64,000 nucleotides of DNA from Pseudidiomarina aquimaris (GCF_003987395.1 NZ_PIPT01000005.1:62001-126000); one strand, 5' to 3'; counted from the stretch's first letter, positions 17,363-26,637 are shown. Translations and numbers: made by a program. Notes: generated from the letters alone by a model not told the origin.

Positions 17363-17839
17363 TTAGGACTCCTTGTGCAGTTTGGTTTGCAGGTAGGTAT
17401 TCGCACCAAGGTGCGTGATCAGATCAAGCTGAGTTTCTAGCCAATCTAAATGCTCTTCTTGCTGCTCAAGAATTTCTGCCAGCATGTCGCGGCTGACATA
17501 ATCCTGCTGCTTTTCGCATTGGGCGATGGCATCGCGAATCGCTTCAACGTCGGCCAGTTGAATTTTATGGTCGAGTTGCAACATTTCACGCGGATCTTCG
17601 CCGATGTAGAGCTTACTCAGATCTTGTAAGTTGGGAATGCCACCTAAAAACAATAGCCGCTCGATGATGTCATCGGCGTGCTTCATTTCTTCGATAGACG
17701 CTTTGTAAATCGTGTGGTTAAGCGCCTCGAAACCCCAGTTTTTGTACATGCGTGCATGCAAAAAATACTGGTTAATGGCGGTCAATTTTCGGGTAAGAAT
17801 TCGATTAAGTTCTTGAAGAACTTTGGGTTCGCCTCGCAT
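17363..17839 (-). CDS. bfr: Bacterioferritin subunit with heme Met but degenerate ferroxidase site
   Basis: 158 aa, closely resembling E. coli Bfr over its length (NQYFLHARMxKNWG, EEMKHAD, IPNLQDLxKLxIGED). Met52, the heme ligand, is present. Three of six diiron ligands are changed: Lys18 for Glu, Gln94 for Glu, Gln127 for Glu; Glu51, His54 and His130 remain. Thus a heme-binding, probably ferroxidase-inactive subunit. The stop lies 1 bp before the start of the second bfr. Bfd upstream would reduce the heme to release iron. Confidence 0.93.
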   Translation of the reverse strand: MRGEPKVLQELNRILTRKLTAINQYFLHARMYKNWGFEALNHTIYKASIEEMKHADDIIERLLFLGGIPNLQDLSKLYIGEDPREMLQLDHKIQLADVEAIRDAIAQCEKQQDYVSRDMLAEILEQQEEHLDWLETQLDLITHLGANTYLQTKLHKES

Positions 17840-17875
17840 GAACTACTCCTAACCTAGGTAATTTTAAAACCTAGC

Positions 17876-18100
17876 TTAAGTGTAGCACACGTCCGTTGGC
17901 AACAAGGTTTCGTCCAAAAAGCGCTTATTTCTTTCTTTCACGGCGTCGGTAAGCACCTCTTTTGCGCAGCTTTTACAGCAGCCGCACTGCGATGCAACAC
18001 CATATTGCTGGCGGAGTTCACGCATCGTGCTGACACCTTCATCGTGCACTGCACGCTGAATGGTTTTGTCAGTGACACCTTTACAAAGACAAACGTACAT
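17876..18100 (-). CDS. bfd: Bacterioferritin-associated ferredoxin Bfd
   Basis: 74 aa [2Fe-2S] protein: Cys4, Cys6, Cys39 and Cys42 (MYVCLC ... SQCGCCKSC) give the CxC...CxxC ligand set, with extra Cys41 and Cys45. Bfd docks at the heme of bacterioferritin and supplies electrons to mobilise stored iron. Placed 36 bp upstream of the heme-type bfr and behind a Fur-box-like promoter, so induced on iron shortage if Fur acts as usual. The tail after residue 55 is longer than in E. coli Bfd (64 aa). Confidence 0.94.
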   Translation of the reverse strand: MYVCLCKGVTDKTIQRAVHDEGVSTMRELRQQYGVASQCGCCKSCAKEVLTDAVKERNKRFLDETLLPTDVCYT

Positions 18101-18127
18101 AGAGACCTCGTTTAGAACTTGGCCTAA

Positions 18128-18156
18128 ATATTAATACAAATACGAATGATTCGCAA
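18128..18156 (-). promoter_or_regulatory. bfd promoter with Fur-box-like palindrome
   Basis: Minus strand TTGCGA (18151-18156), 17 bp, TAATAT (18128-18133). Between them at 18141-18155 lies TACGAATGATTCGCA, a 7-1-7 palindrome matching about 9 of 14 positions of the Fur consensus and sharing the CGAATGATT core with the stronger site before fbpA. Confidence 0.5.
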
Positions 18157-18182
18157 CAGTGTTGTTTGTTTTGTCGCCAGCT

Positions 18183-18617
18183 TTACAATGAAATAATGAT
18201 CAAGATCACGTGGAGGGCAACCACGGTAAAAGTGAGTCGATTGCGCAACTCTAGGTACCAAAGCTGCTCCGCCAAGTGGCGCTTTTCAAAGTTAAGCCAG
18301 AATAAGTGGGTGAGCGCGAGAACAGTCAGCATGGTTAGTGGTGAGACCCAGACACCGGCGAAAAAAAGCAGGATACCGATAATGCTCGGTACCATGCTCC
18401 ACTTCAGGGCACGGGAGGGACTGCCTTCACTTTGCATGGCAACGCCCCAATGTACGCCGCCCAAAAAGCTCAATATCAAGGCACTATAAATAACGAAAAG
18501 GCGTATCGCATGGTCGCCATAGACATCTAACAGCCCACCCAAGGTGAAGGCGAGAAAGGGTAAGAGTCCTGCGTAACCCAGCCGTTGTGCGGTTGAAATA
18601 GCCTTTTCGTCAATCAT
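18183..18617 (-). CDS. DUF3429 family membrane protein
   Basis: 144 aa with four to five hydrophobic helices and the FLGGVHWGVAM motif characteristic of DUF3429. Function unknown; no catalytic residues recognised. Begins immediately after the stop of the CaCA antiporter gene, so it is probably co-transcribed with it. Its 3' end faces the bfd promoter region. Confidence 0.8.
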   Translation of the reverse strand: MIDEKAISTAQRLGYAGLLPFLAFTLGGLLDVYGDHAIRLFVIYSALILSFLGGVHWGVAMQSEGSPSRALKWSMVPSIIGILLFFAGVWVSPLTMLTVLALTHLFWLNFEKRHLAEQLWYLELRNRLTFTVVALHVILIIISL

Positions 18618-19583
18618 TTAAAATCCCGTTTTCAGTAGGTAAAGCGTATAGGCAGTATAACAAAGCAATAGTACGATACCGTGGATTCGGTTCAATCGTG
18701 TAGGACGATTGATACGGAAGCTGAATATCGCAAGTAGGAGCGTCAGTACCGTCATCGCTAACCAATCACGACTGAGCACTAACGGCTCAAGGCTGATTGG
18801 TTGAATCGCACCGGCAATACCTACCACGGCGAGAATATTAAACATATTTGAGCCGATAACATTACCGAAGGCCAAGTCATGCTCGTTTTTACGCACCGCC
18901 GCGATAGCCGAGGCGAGTTCCGGTAATGAGGTGCCAATCGCAACGACGGTAAGACCAATAACGAGATCACTAACGCCGAGCGCAACGGCGATATCAACGG
19001 CGCCCCAAACGAGTAAGCGAGAGCTAAGCACCAGTAGCACCAGCCCGATCACCAACCAGATAATGGCTTTACCCAGTGGCATTTGATTTTCTTTCAGCTC
19101 TTGGTCGTATTCGCCGGCGAGCACATCGTCTTTGCCTTTCATTCCCTGATAGATACTCCAGCCCATGTAGGCTGCGAAGATGGCTAAAATCATCCAGGCT
19201 TCGGCCGAAGTAATCGTGAGGTCATACAAAGGAATCGCCATGAGTAACGTGATAGCAATCAAGATAGGCATCTCACGTTTCAGAACTTGGCTACTTACGG
19301 CGATAGGCGCAAGCACTGCGGTGATACCCAGCACTAAGGCAATGTTGGTAATACTCGAGCCGAAGGCGTTACCCAACGCGAGGCCCGGATTTCCTTGCAA
19401 CGAGGCCAAGGCAGAAACCACCATCTCTGGCGCTGAAGTTCCAAAGCCGATAATCACCATTCCGATCAGCAAGGGCGGCATCCCGAGGTGGGTGGCCGTT
19501 GCGGCGGCGCCGTCAACGAAACGGTCAGCACTCCAAACCAGCAGGGCAAGACCCAAAACTACAGCGACAACAGCAAGTAACAT
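18618..19583 (-). CDS. CaCA-family calcium/sodium antiporter (YrbG-like)
   Basis: 321 aa, ten membrane helices in two inverted halves. Each half holds the alpha-repeat motif: GFGTSAPEMVVSA and AIGTSLPELASAI, followed by GNAFGSSITNI and GNVIGSNMFNI. An acidic loop (DDVLAGEYDQE) joins the halves. Exports Ca2+ in exchange for Na+ (or H+) across the inner membrane. Divergent from the ZntB-like gene with about 90 bp between starts. Confidence 0.92.
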   Translation of the reverse strand: MLLAVVAVVLGLALLVWSADRFVDGAAATATHLGMPPLLIGMVIIGFGTSAPEMVVSALASLQGNPGLALGNAFGSSITNIALVLGITAVLAPIAVSSQVLKREMPILIAITLLMAIPLYDLTITSAEAWMILAIFAAYMGWSIYQGMKGKDDVLAGEYDQELKENQMPLGKAIIWLVIGLVLLVLSSRLLVWGAVDIAVALGVSDLVIGLTVVAIGTSLPELASAIAAVRKNEHDLAFGNVIGSNMFNILAVVGIAGAIQPISLEPLVLSRDWLAMTVLTLLLAIFSFRINRPTRLNRIHGIVLLLCYTAYTLYLLKTGF

Positions 19584-19674
19584 TACAGATCCTTTTTGAT
19601 GAGGTTCACTTAATTGCCTGCTATTGTAACCCTAAAGCAAAAATTATTGCAGTGAGCGCAAGGGAGGAATTTAT

Positions 19675-20643
19675 ATGGCCGATGAAAAACGAGCTCAACG
19701 TCCAGACTTTATGATTGATAGTTGGGATTTCTCTAGCCATCCGGCACAACCCATTACGCACGACCTACAGGGCGCGCCTCAACGTTGGTTTCATATTCAA
19801 CGTGATTTGCCGGGTATTGAGGCGTGGTTGTCGGCTTCAGGGATCCCTGCGCCGCTTATTGATGCGGTGTTAGAAGAGGATACTCGGCCTCGATTTGAGC
19901 GTAACGACGATGGCTTCTTGCTAATTTTACGCGGGGTCAATTTAGCCGAAGGTGAACGGCCTGAAGACATGCTCAGTTTGCGCATCTTGTATTACAAGGG
20001 TGCTATTTACAGCTTTCGGAAACGGGCTATTCGCTCGGTTGGAGTGATTCGAGAACGCCTCCAGCGGCAGGAGGGGCCTGAGTCGCTGAATGACTTTCTC
20101 GTCACGCTTATCGAGGAGATGAACAATCGTCTCGAAGAGCTGCTTGATGTCATCGAGGATGAGATGGAGTTGCTGGAGGACGATGATCGTGGCACGACCG
20201 CGGAGCGACAACGGCAGCTTACAGCATTACACCGTCGCATGTTGCGACTGGTTCGCTTCGTACGGCCGCAGTTGACGGCACTCGAACGCCTGGGTGTTGA
20301 TGCGCCGAAGTGGCTGGAGCCCGACAATGTGCAGTGGTTAATCAACGAACGCGATGCGATTCAGCGCGAGCTTGAGTCGCTGGAGATGTTATTGGAGCAA
20401 GTCTGGATGCTGCGCGAGCACTTGCAGCAAGAAGTCGCGGAAAAGATGAATCGCAATACTTATTGGTTATCCATGGTCGCTGGGGTGTTCCTACCCATCA
20501 GCTTTTTGACTGGGGTTTTCGGCATCAATATTGGTGGCATGCCGGGCGTTGAGCATGCCAATGCGTTTTGGATTTTTTGTGGCGCCTTGGGTGTGATCGC
20601 TGTGGTCGAGTTTTTGCTACTACGCCGTTTGCGCTTTTGGTAA
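19675..20643 (+). CDS. zntB: ZntB/CorA-family divalent cation transporter
   Basis: 322 aa. A long cytoplasmic N-terminal domain with acidic coiled helices is followed by two C-terminal membrane helices. The signature is GINIGGMPG, the GxN motif of the ZntB branch, instead of CorA GMN. Family members move Zn2+ or Mg2+; ZntB of Salmonella was described as a Zn2+ exporter, later as H+-coupled importer, so direction is left open. GGGAGG upstream is a strong ribosome-binding site. Its last 24 bp overlap the end of fbpC on the other strand. Confidence 0.85.
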   Translation: MADEKRAQRPDFMIDSWDFSSHPAQPITHDLQGAPQRWFHIQRDLPGIEAWLSASGIPAPLIDAVLEEDTRPRFERNDDGFLLILRGVNLAEGERPEDMLSLRILYYKGAIYSFRKRAIRSVGVIRERLQRQEGPESLNDFLVTLIEEMNNRLEELLDVIEDEMELLEDDDRGTTAERQRQLTALHRRMLRLVRFVRPQLTALERLGVDAPKWLEPDNVQWLINERDAIQRELESLEMLLEQVWMLREHLQQEVAEKMNRNTYWLSMVAGVFLPISFLTGVFGINIGGMPGVEHANAFWIFCGALGVIAVVEFLLLRRLRFW

Positions 20644-21735
20644 CACCGGGCGAAACGCTGGCGCTTGACTGTGAAAACCGGGTAGTTCGCAGTGATCTGC
20701 TGCGAACACCACGAGGTGGTCAAAGTCGGGGCGCAAGCCGATTTCGGTGCCGACTTCGAGTTGTTCATGGGAGGCACTTAAGGTCAGCACTTCGACACCA
20801 CTGACCAGCTCAACACTGTAGAGATTATGGGCGCCGCGAAAACCGCGAGCTTTGATAGTGCCGCGCAGACGTGACTCAGGGTCGGGCACCAGATCATCTG
20901 GGCGCACCAAGAAACTCACCGGCGTACCGCCCTCGACGTTGGCCAAGCTGGGATGCTCCAGCATCCCTAGTGGCGATGCCATACTGCCAGCGGAATTAAC
21001 GGTGCCTTGCAGTAACACGCCGTGCCCAATAAAGTCCGCGACCATCTGATGACGCGGCTGATGGTACAGTTGATAAGGCGTGTCCCATTGCAATAACTCA
21101 CCTTGGTACATCACTCCAGCTTTGTCCGCCATAGCAAAGGCTTCTTGCTGATCATGTGTGACGAGCAGGGCGGTAATTTGCTCTTTTTTCAAGAGTTCGC
21201 GCACTTCCACCGCTAAGCGTTCACGTAATTCCGCATCGAGGCTAGAAAAGGGCTCGTCAAGCAACAGCAGGCGTGGGCGTGGCGCAAGTGCGCGCGCAAG
21301 GGCGATGCGTTGTTGTTGACCCCCCGAGAGTTCGTGGGGATAACGCTTCTGATAGCCCGGCAAGCCAATACGGTCGAGTAACTCATCGACGCGTTGAATT
21401 TTTTCTTTGCTACTTGCGTCGCGCATGCCGAAGCTAATGTTATCGGCGACATTGAGGTGCGGAAACAAGGCAAAGTCTTGGAACACCATACCGATGCCGC
21501 GCTGTTCAGGCGCTTGCGTGAAAGCAGGTGCTGAAACCGTTTTCTCGGCCAGACTAATGCTACCGGCCGCAACCTGTTGAAAACCAGCTATCGCGCGCAA
21601 CAAAGTGGTTTTTCCGCAGCCACTTGGGCCGAGTAAACAACCAATTTCGCCTGCTGCGAGCTGCACCGATACGCCGCGTACAATCGCATTCTGACCAAGA
21701 TGTACATGTAGATGATCAAGCTGTAACAGGGACAA
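20620..21735 (-). CDS. fbpC: Ferric iron ABC transporter ATP-binding protein FbpC
   Basis: 371 aa. Walker A GPSGCGKTT, Q-loop VFQDFALFPH, signature LSGGQQQR, Walker B LLLLDEP and the switch His (VTHDQQEA), then a C-terminal TOBE-like domain with VRPDDL. Provides ATP hydrolysis for the FbpAB iron importer. Begins with TTG at 21735: no ATG or GTG is near, AAGGAG lies 7 nt upstream, and the start overlaps the fbpB end by 20 bp. The weak codon may lower ATPase output relative to FbpA. Confidence 0.92.
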   Translation of the reverse strand: MSLLQLDHLHVHLGQNAIVRGVSVQLAAGEIGCLLGPSGCGKTTLLRAIAGFQQVAAGSISLAEKTVSAPAFTQAPEQRGIGMVFQDFALFPHLNVADNISFGMRDASSKEKIQRVDELLDRIGLPGYQKRYPHELSGGQQQRIALARALAPRPRLLLLDEPFSSLDAELRERLAVEVRELLKKEQITALLVTHDQQEAFAMADKAGVMYQGELLQWDTPYQLYHQPRHQMVADFIGHGVLLQGTVNSAGSMASPLGMLEHPSLANVEGGTPVSFLVRPDDLVPDPESRLRGTIKARGFRGAHNLYSVELVSGVEVLTLSASHEQLEVGTEIGLRPDFDHLVVFAADHCELPGFHSQAPAFRPVLPKAQTA

Positions 21736-23383
21736 AGTCTTGCTCCTTCAGGGCATTCTGTTGCGATTTTAGCATAGCCCGAGACAGTAAAATAACCGGG
21801 ATCAAACCAACTAAGACCATCATGAGTGCAGGTGGTCCGGCATCTGCAAGGCGTTCATCGCCGGCCATTTCATAGGCGCGCACGGCCAGCGTATTAAAGT
21901 CGAATGGGCGTAACACTAGGGTCGCAGGTAGTTCTTTTAAAACATCGACACCGACGAGAATAATCGCTGTGAGCACGCTTGGGCGCAATAGCGGTAGGTG
22001 GATTAAACGCAATACCTGCATTGGTCTATAGCCATGAATTCTAGCTGCTTCATCCATACTCGGACGAATTTCTGCTAAACCTGCTTGAACGGTTTGCAAA
22101 GCGACACTGAGAAAGCGCACCGCGTAGGCGAACAGCAACGCAAAGAGCGTGCCAGACAACAAGAGGCCGGGATTATAATCGAACCAGCGTTTGCTCAGGT
22201 CAATGATAACGCCATCGACTGAAGTGAGCAGGACGAGAAGGCCGACGGCGATGACAAGCCCGGGAATGGCATACCCTAAACCGGCGAAAGCGACACTACT
22301 GCGCACCGCACGGGTAGGGACTTGCCGGCGGCCATAGGCGAGCCATAAGGCCAGCATCACTACCAGCAAGGCGGCAACAAAGGCGAGGGCGAAACTATTC
22401 CAAGTTAACTGCCAAAAGTCACCGGTGGTCCACACTTCCCACCGCTCAATTGACCAAGCTGCGAGTTGCAACGCTGGTAAGAGGAAACCAAAGATGAGCG
22501 GCAGCCAGCAAGCGATACTGGCGAGCCAGGCTTTACCACCGCGTAATTCAAAAGGTGTCGCCGGACGTGGATTACGTTGGTCGTAACGCGCCTTTTTACG
22601 CGACCAACGTTCAAGCAAAATAAGACTAATCACAGCTGCCAACAGCAGGCCGGCAAGTTGCAGCGCCCCCGTTAAGTCACCGAGCCCATACCAAGTGCGA
22701 AAAATACCCGTGGTAAACGTCGTGACGCCAAAATATTGCACCGTTCCGTAATCCGCCAGCGTTTCCATGAGGGCCAGGGTGGTACCGGTAACAATGGCCG
22801 GTCGCGCGAGTGGCAAGGCGATCCGTACAAAACACTGCCATGGGGTTAAACCAAGACTGCGGCCGGCTTCGAGGGTGGTTGCCGACTGCTGTAAAAAAGT
22901 AGCGCGGGTGATCAGGTAGACATACGGGAAAAGGACCAAACTCAGGACGACAATAGCGCCGCCAAGACTACGAATTTGTGGGAACCAATAGTCGCCATAG
23001 CTCCAGCCAAAGACTGAGCGCAGCGTGTCTTGCACAGGGCCACTGTAATCAAGCATTCCCGTATAGGTGTATGCCGTAATATAGGCGGGCATGGCCAACG
23101 GCAGAAGCAGTGCCCAACTCAGTATTTTTTGGCCTGGGAAACGACAACTTGTGGTTAACCAAGCGGTACTTACACCTAGGGTGATCACCCCGACCGCGAC
23201 GCCTAACATGAGCCAAAGGGAATGGCTGACATACTCTGGGATGACGGTGCGCCAAAGGTGGCCGATGGTAGTGTAGTCGCCACCAACGAGCAGTTCGATT
23301 AAGGCGAAGACAACAACAAAAAGTGGAAGCCCCAGCACTAATGCTGAGGCTACCAATGAGAGTTGTCGACCGCGTGCTTGCAT
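21716..23383 (-). CDS. fbpB: Ferric iron ABC transporter permease FbpB
   Basis: 555 aa with about twelve membrane helices, a duplicated BPD-type permease; each half carries an EAA-like loop (TLEAGRSLGLTPWQCFVRIALPLARP and MDEAARIHGYRPMQVLRLIHLPLLRP). This two-in-one form is typical for the FbpB/SfuB family. Start ATG overlaps the fbpA stop by one base (TAATG), so translation is coupled. Confidence 0.94.
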   Translation of the reverse strand: MQARGRQLSLVASALVLGLPLFVVVFALIELLVGGDYTTIGHLWRTVIPEYVSHSLWLMLGVAVGVITLGVSTAWLTTSCRFPGQKILSWALLLPLAMPAYITAYTYTGMLDYSGPVQDTLRSVFGWSYGDYWFPQIRSLGGAIVVLSLVLFPYVYLITRATFLQQSATTLEAGRSLGLTPWQCFVRIALPLARPAIVTGTTLALMETLADYGTVQYFGVTTFTTGIFRTWYGLGDLTGALQLAGLLLAAVISLILLERWSRKKARYDQRNPRPATPFELRGGKAWLASIACWLPLIFGFLLPALQLAAWSIERWEVWTTGDFWQLTWNSFALAFVAALLVVMLALWLAYGRRQVPTRAVRSSVAFAGLGYAIPGLVIAVGLLVLLTSVDGVIIDLSKRWFDYNPGLLLSGTLFALLFAYAVRFLSVALQTVQAGLAEIRPSMDEAARIHGYRPMQVLRLIHLPLLRPSVLTAIILVGVDVLKELPATLVLRPFDFNTLAVRAYEMAGDERLADAGPPALMMVLVGLIPVILLSRAMLKSQQNALKEQDFVPVTA

Positions 23384-24396
23384 TAACGCCAGCCAGCGCG
23401 GTTCATTAATTTAACGGCAGCGGCGTTGTTTTCACCGAGATAGCGCATATCGATTGTATCCATTTTAAACTCGCCCCAATTTTGTAGGCGTTCACTCCAT
23501 TCGACGCCGGTCACTGCAGGGTACTCATTGTTGGTTGCAGCGTACCATTTTTGCGCTTCTTCAGATAGCAAGAAATCGATTAACTGTTGTGCTTCGTCGG
23601 TGTTTTTCGCGTATTTGGTTAAGCCAATACCTGACACGTTGACGTGCGTACCAAAACCATCTTGGTTGGGCCAAAAAATCGCAACTTTGCTCGCTGCTTC
23701 ACGTTCGTCTGCGTCGCTCGAGGCTTCCATTAAGCCGAGGTAATAGGTGTTGGCGACAGCGATATCACAGACACCAGCGGCCACAGCTTTGATTTGGTCA
23801 CGGTCACCGCCAACGGGTGGTTTCGCTAGATTACTGACCAGACCTTCCGCCCAAGCTTCGGTTTTCTCGGTACCCCAATGCTCCAATAACGCTGCTGTGA
23901 GCGACTGATTGTAGATGTTGTCTGAGGAACGAATACAGAGATTGTTGTCCCAACGTGCTGCGGCAAGATCTTCGTAACCATTCAATTCGCTTGGGTCGAC
24001 ACGGTCTTTCGCATAAAAAATAGGGCGGGCGCGGAGGCTTAAGCCAATCCATAGGTTGTCACTTCCGTGCAAGTGGCTTGGTACCTTTGCTAGCACGTCA
24101 TTATCAGTGATAGGTTGGAAAATACCGGCTGTGGCCGCACGATGAAGATTACCAGCGTCGACGGTTAGAAATAAGTCGGCTGGGCTGTTTTCACCCTCAT
24201 TTTGCAGGCGCGCAAGTAAAGCGTCGCCACCACCGGTTAAAAGACGAACTTCAATACCGGTTTTCGCCGTGAATTGCTCTAAAACTGGTTTTATAAGTGC
24301 TTCTTTTCGCGCAGAATACACGTTAACCGTTGCCGCATGGGCAATGCTGGCGGTTAATGCTAAAGTGATAGCACTGAATGAAACAAGTTTTTTCAT
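23383..24396 (-). CDS. fbpA: Periplasmic ferric iron-binding protein FbpA
   Basis: 337 aa. Sec signal peptide (MKKLVSFSAITLALTASIAHA), then a periplasmic-binding-protein fold of the iron-binding transferrin-like group. NVYSARKEALIKP near the N-terminus and the adjacent tyrosines in ANTYYLGLM are the expected iron ligands. Captures Fe3+ in the periplasm for FbpBC. First gene of a three-gene operon under a Fur-box promoter. The ATG at 24396 is preferred over 24411 because it gives a standard signal peptide. Confidence 0.94.
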   Translation of the reverse strand: MKKLVSFSAITLALTASIAHAATVNVYSARKEALIKPVLEQFTAKTGIEVRLLTGGGDALLARLQNEGENSPADLFLTVDAGNLHRAATAGIFQPITDNDVLAKVPSHLHGSDNLWIGLSLRARPIFYAKDRVDPSELNGYEDLAAARWDNNLCIRSSDNIYNQSLTAALLEHWGTEKTEAWAEGLVSNLAKPPVGGDRDQIKAVAAGVCDIAVANTYYLGLMEASSDADEREAASKVAIFWPNQDGFGTHVNVSGIGLTKYAKNTDEAQQLIDFLLSEEAQKWYAATNNEYPAVTGVEWSERLQNWGEFKMDTIDMRYLGENNAAAVKLMNRAGWR

Positions 24397-24473
24397 GTTT
24401 GCTAATCTCATAATGTGAGAACCTCGTAGTAAGTCAGACCCTAACGGGCGAGCATTTGACTGTCGATGTCGTT

Positions 24474-24501
24474 ATTGTACGCAAATGCGAATGATTATCA
24501 A
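24474..24501 (-). promoter_or_regulatory. Fur-box-containing promoter of fbpABC
   Basis: Minus strand TTGATA (24496-24501), 16 bp, TACAAT (24474-24479). TGCGAATGATTATCA at 24486-24500 fills the spacer and matches the 7-1-7 Fur consensus at 12 of 14 positions, so Fe-Fur would block RNA polymerase directly. Confidence 0.75.
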
Positions 24502-24586
24502 CAATAAGAGAAGCGATCTTTTCTGAGCTAGATCAGTTTTTTCCTGGTTCGCCGTAAATAGCTTTGTACAGGGAGTAACACTTTAT

Positions 24587-26482
24587 ATGTCAAACATGTC
24601 AGCGCTCGCACTTATCGGCGTCCTATCAATTCTCTGTCAGTGGTCGGCTTGGCGCCTCAAGATTCCCGCAATTTTGCCGTTATTGATTGTCGGCATGGTC
24701 GTCGGCCCAGGTCTGGGCTGGCTGCAACCTGACGCGGTCTTCGGCGATATTTTATTCCCCCTAGTGTCCTTGTCTGTTGCCATTATTCTTTTTGAAGGCA
24801 GCTTGACCCTGAAAATGGAAGAAATCCGTGGCCACGGTCGAATGGTGACCAACTTGGTCAGTATCGGGGTGTTGGTGACCTGGGTCAGTATTTCGATTGT
24901 CACCTATCTACTCATGGATTTTGGCTGGGAGCTCTCGGCACTGCTGGGTGCGCTGGTGGTGGTTACTGGACCTACAGTGATTATGCCGATGCTGCGGTCG
25001 GTGCGGCCGAAGTCTAATATTGCCAACATTTTGCGCTGGGAAGGGATCATCATCGACCCCGTTGGGGCGTTGCTGGCAGTCCTCGTTTATGAATTTATCA
25101 TCGCCAGCCAAGGTGCTGGTTTGCTTCATGCATTCCAAGCTTTCGGTATTACGATTGGTATTGGTTTTGCGCTTGGTTATGCAGCCGGCAAGTTGCTCGG
25201 TATTGCATTGTACAAGGGCTGGTTCCCACACTATCTTAAAAACGTTGCGACCTTGGCTGCAGTGCTTGGTGTCTTTGCCTTATCCAATGCGCTACAATAC
25301 GAGTCGGGGCTGCTGACCGTCACCGTGATGGGGATGGTGATGGCGAATATGCGGAATTTGAACTTGGACGATATTCTCGAGTTCAAAGAAACCCTCAGCG
25401 TGTTATTGATCTCAGGCCTGTTTATCATTCTTGCTGCGCGTCTAAACACTGATGCCTTCAGTCAACTCGGCATGCCTGCGGTGGTGCTGTTAGCGGTCAT
25501 CATTTTTGCCGTGCGCCCATTGAGTGTCTGGATCTCAGCGATTGGTACGCAGCTCAATTTCAAAGAAAAGATATTGCTGTCTTGGATTGCCCCTCGGGGT
25601 ATCGTAGCGGCAGCTGTTTCTGCGCTATTTGCCTTAAAGCTACAACAAGCTGGTTGGAGTGATGCCGAGCTACTAGTACCGTTGGTGTTCTTAGTTATTC
25701 TCAGCACTGTGGTATTGCAAAGCTTGACCGCAAAGCCGCTGGCGCATGCACTGAAGCTGCGCGAACCGCCAGCGCATGGCTTTCTTATCTTTGGTGCCAA
25801 TGCGACCGCGCGGGCGATTGCAAAAGCCTTACGTGATCATGAGCTACCGGTGTTACTCGCTGACACTAACTGGGAAAATATCAAAACCGCGCGGATGGAA
25901 AATCTACCCGTTTATTTTGGGAACCCGACGTCTGAGCATGCCGAAAACAATATGGACATGACAGGTATCGGCAAAGTGTTGATTCTTTCACCCTACAAGC
26001 AGCTTAATCCGGTGGTTGCGTTGCATTATATGGATTGGTTCGCCTCGGAAAAAATCTATGGTCTACCGAGTACCGAACACGACGCGCCGGCACGTAACCA
26101 GTTGTCGGAGAGCTATCGTGAACGCTTAAAGCTATTTGGCAAAGGTGTCACGTTCTCGAAGTTAGCGAGTTTGACGTTCCAAGGCGCACAAATGAAGACC
26201 ACTGCGATTACCGAGAACTTTAGTTTCACCGACTACCAAGAGCGTTACGGTAACCGTGCGATCCCGATGTTTGCGATTGACGAACGTAAGGTTTTTCATG
26301 TTTTCACTACCGACCATACTTTTGAGCCGAAGCCGGGATGGCAGATTGTTGCGCTAATTACAGCCGATGAGATCTCGGAACAAAAAGCTGTGAAGCAGAG
26401 CCGTGAAAAAGAAGAAAAGCTCGAAAAAGCTCAGAAAGAACAACAAGTAAAAGATGAAAATCCGAAAGAAGATGGTAAGTAA
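24587..26482 (+). CDS. CPA1-family Na+/H+ antiporter with C-terminal regulatory domain
   Basis: 631 aa. About twelve membrane helices in the first 390 residues (NhaP/SLC9-like, with GPTVIMPML and GIIIDPVGALLAVL around the transport aspartates), then a Rossmann-like TrkA-N/RCK-type domain (HGFLIFGANATARAIAKALRD, about 400-520) and a Lys/Glu coiled-coil tail. Exchanges Na+ or K+ for H+; the RCK-like domain suggests gating by nucleotide. AGGGAG is a good ribosome-binding site. Likely pH and salt homeostasis in a Na+-using cell. Confidence 0.88.
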   Translation: MSNMSALALIGVLSILCQWSAWRLKIPAILPLLIVGMVVGPGLGWLQPDAVFGDILFPLVSLSVAIILFEGSLTLKMEEIRGHGRMVTNLVSIGVLVTWVSISIVTYLLMDFGWELSALLGALVVVTGPTVIMPMLRSVRPKSNIANILRWEGIIIDPVGALLAVLVYEFIIASQGAGLLHAFQAFGITIGIGFALGYAAGKLLGIALYKGWFPHYLKNVATLAAVLGVFALSNALQYESGLLTVTVMGMVMANMRNLNLDDILEFKETLSVLLISGLFIILAARLNTDAFSQLGMPAVVLLAVIIFAVRPLSVWISAIGTQLNFKEKILLSWIAPRGIVAAAVSALFALKLQQAGWSDAELLVPLVFLVILSTVVLQSLTAKPLAHALKLREPPAHGFLIFGANATARAIAKALRDHELPVLLADTNWENIKTARMENLPVYFGNPTSEHAENNMDMTGIGKVLILSPYKQLNPVVALHYMDWFASEKIYGLPSTEHDAPARNQLSESYRERLKLFGKGVTFSKLASLTFQGAQMKTTAITENFSFTDYQERYGNRAIPMFAIDERKVFHVFTTDHTFEPKPGWQIVALITADEISEQKAVKQSREKEEKLEKAQKEQQVKDENPKEDGK

Positions 26483-26637
26483 AGTGTAAAAACTGTTACG
26501 CAAAGGTTGATTTTTTCGCGGTTGGCGGGTAGGGTTGAGCGCAGGACTCAGAAATGGAGTTATGGAACAACACCATTTCGTAGGAACAAGGACGTTCATC
26601 TGATCTGTCTCAGTTTATCCCCTCTCTTTTCTTAGGT

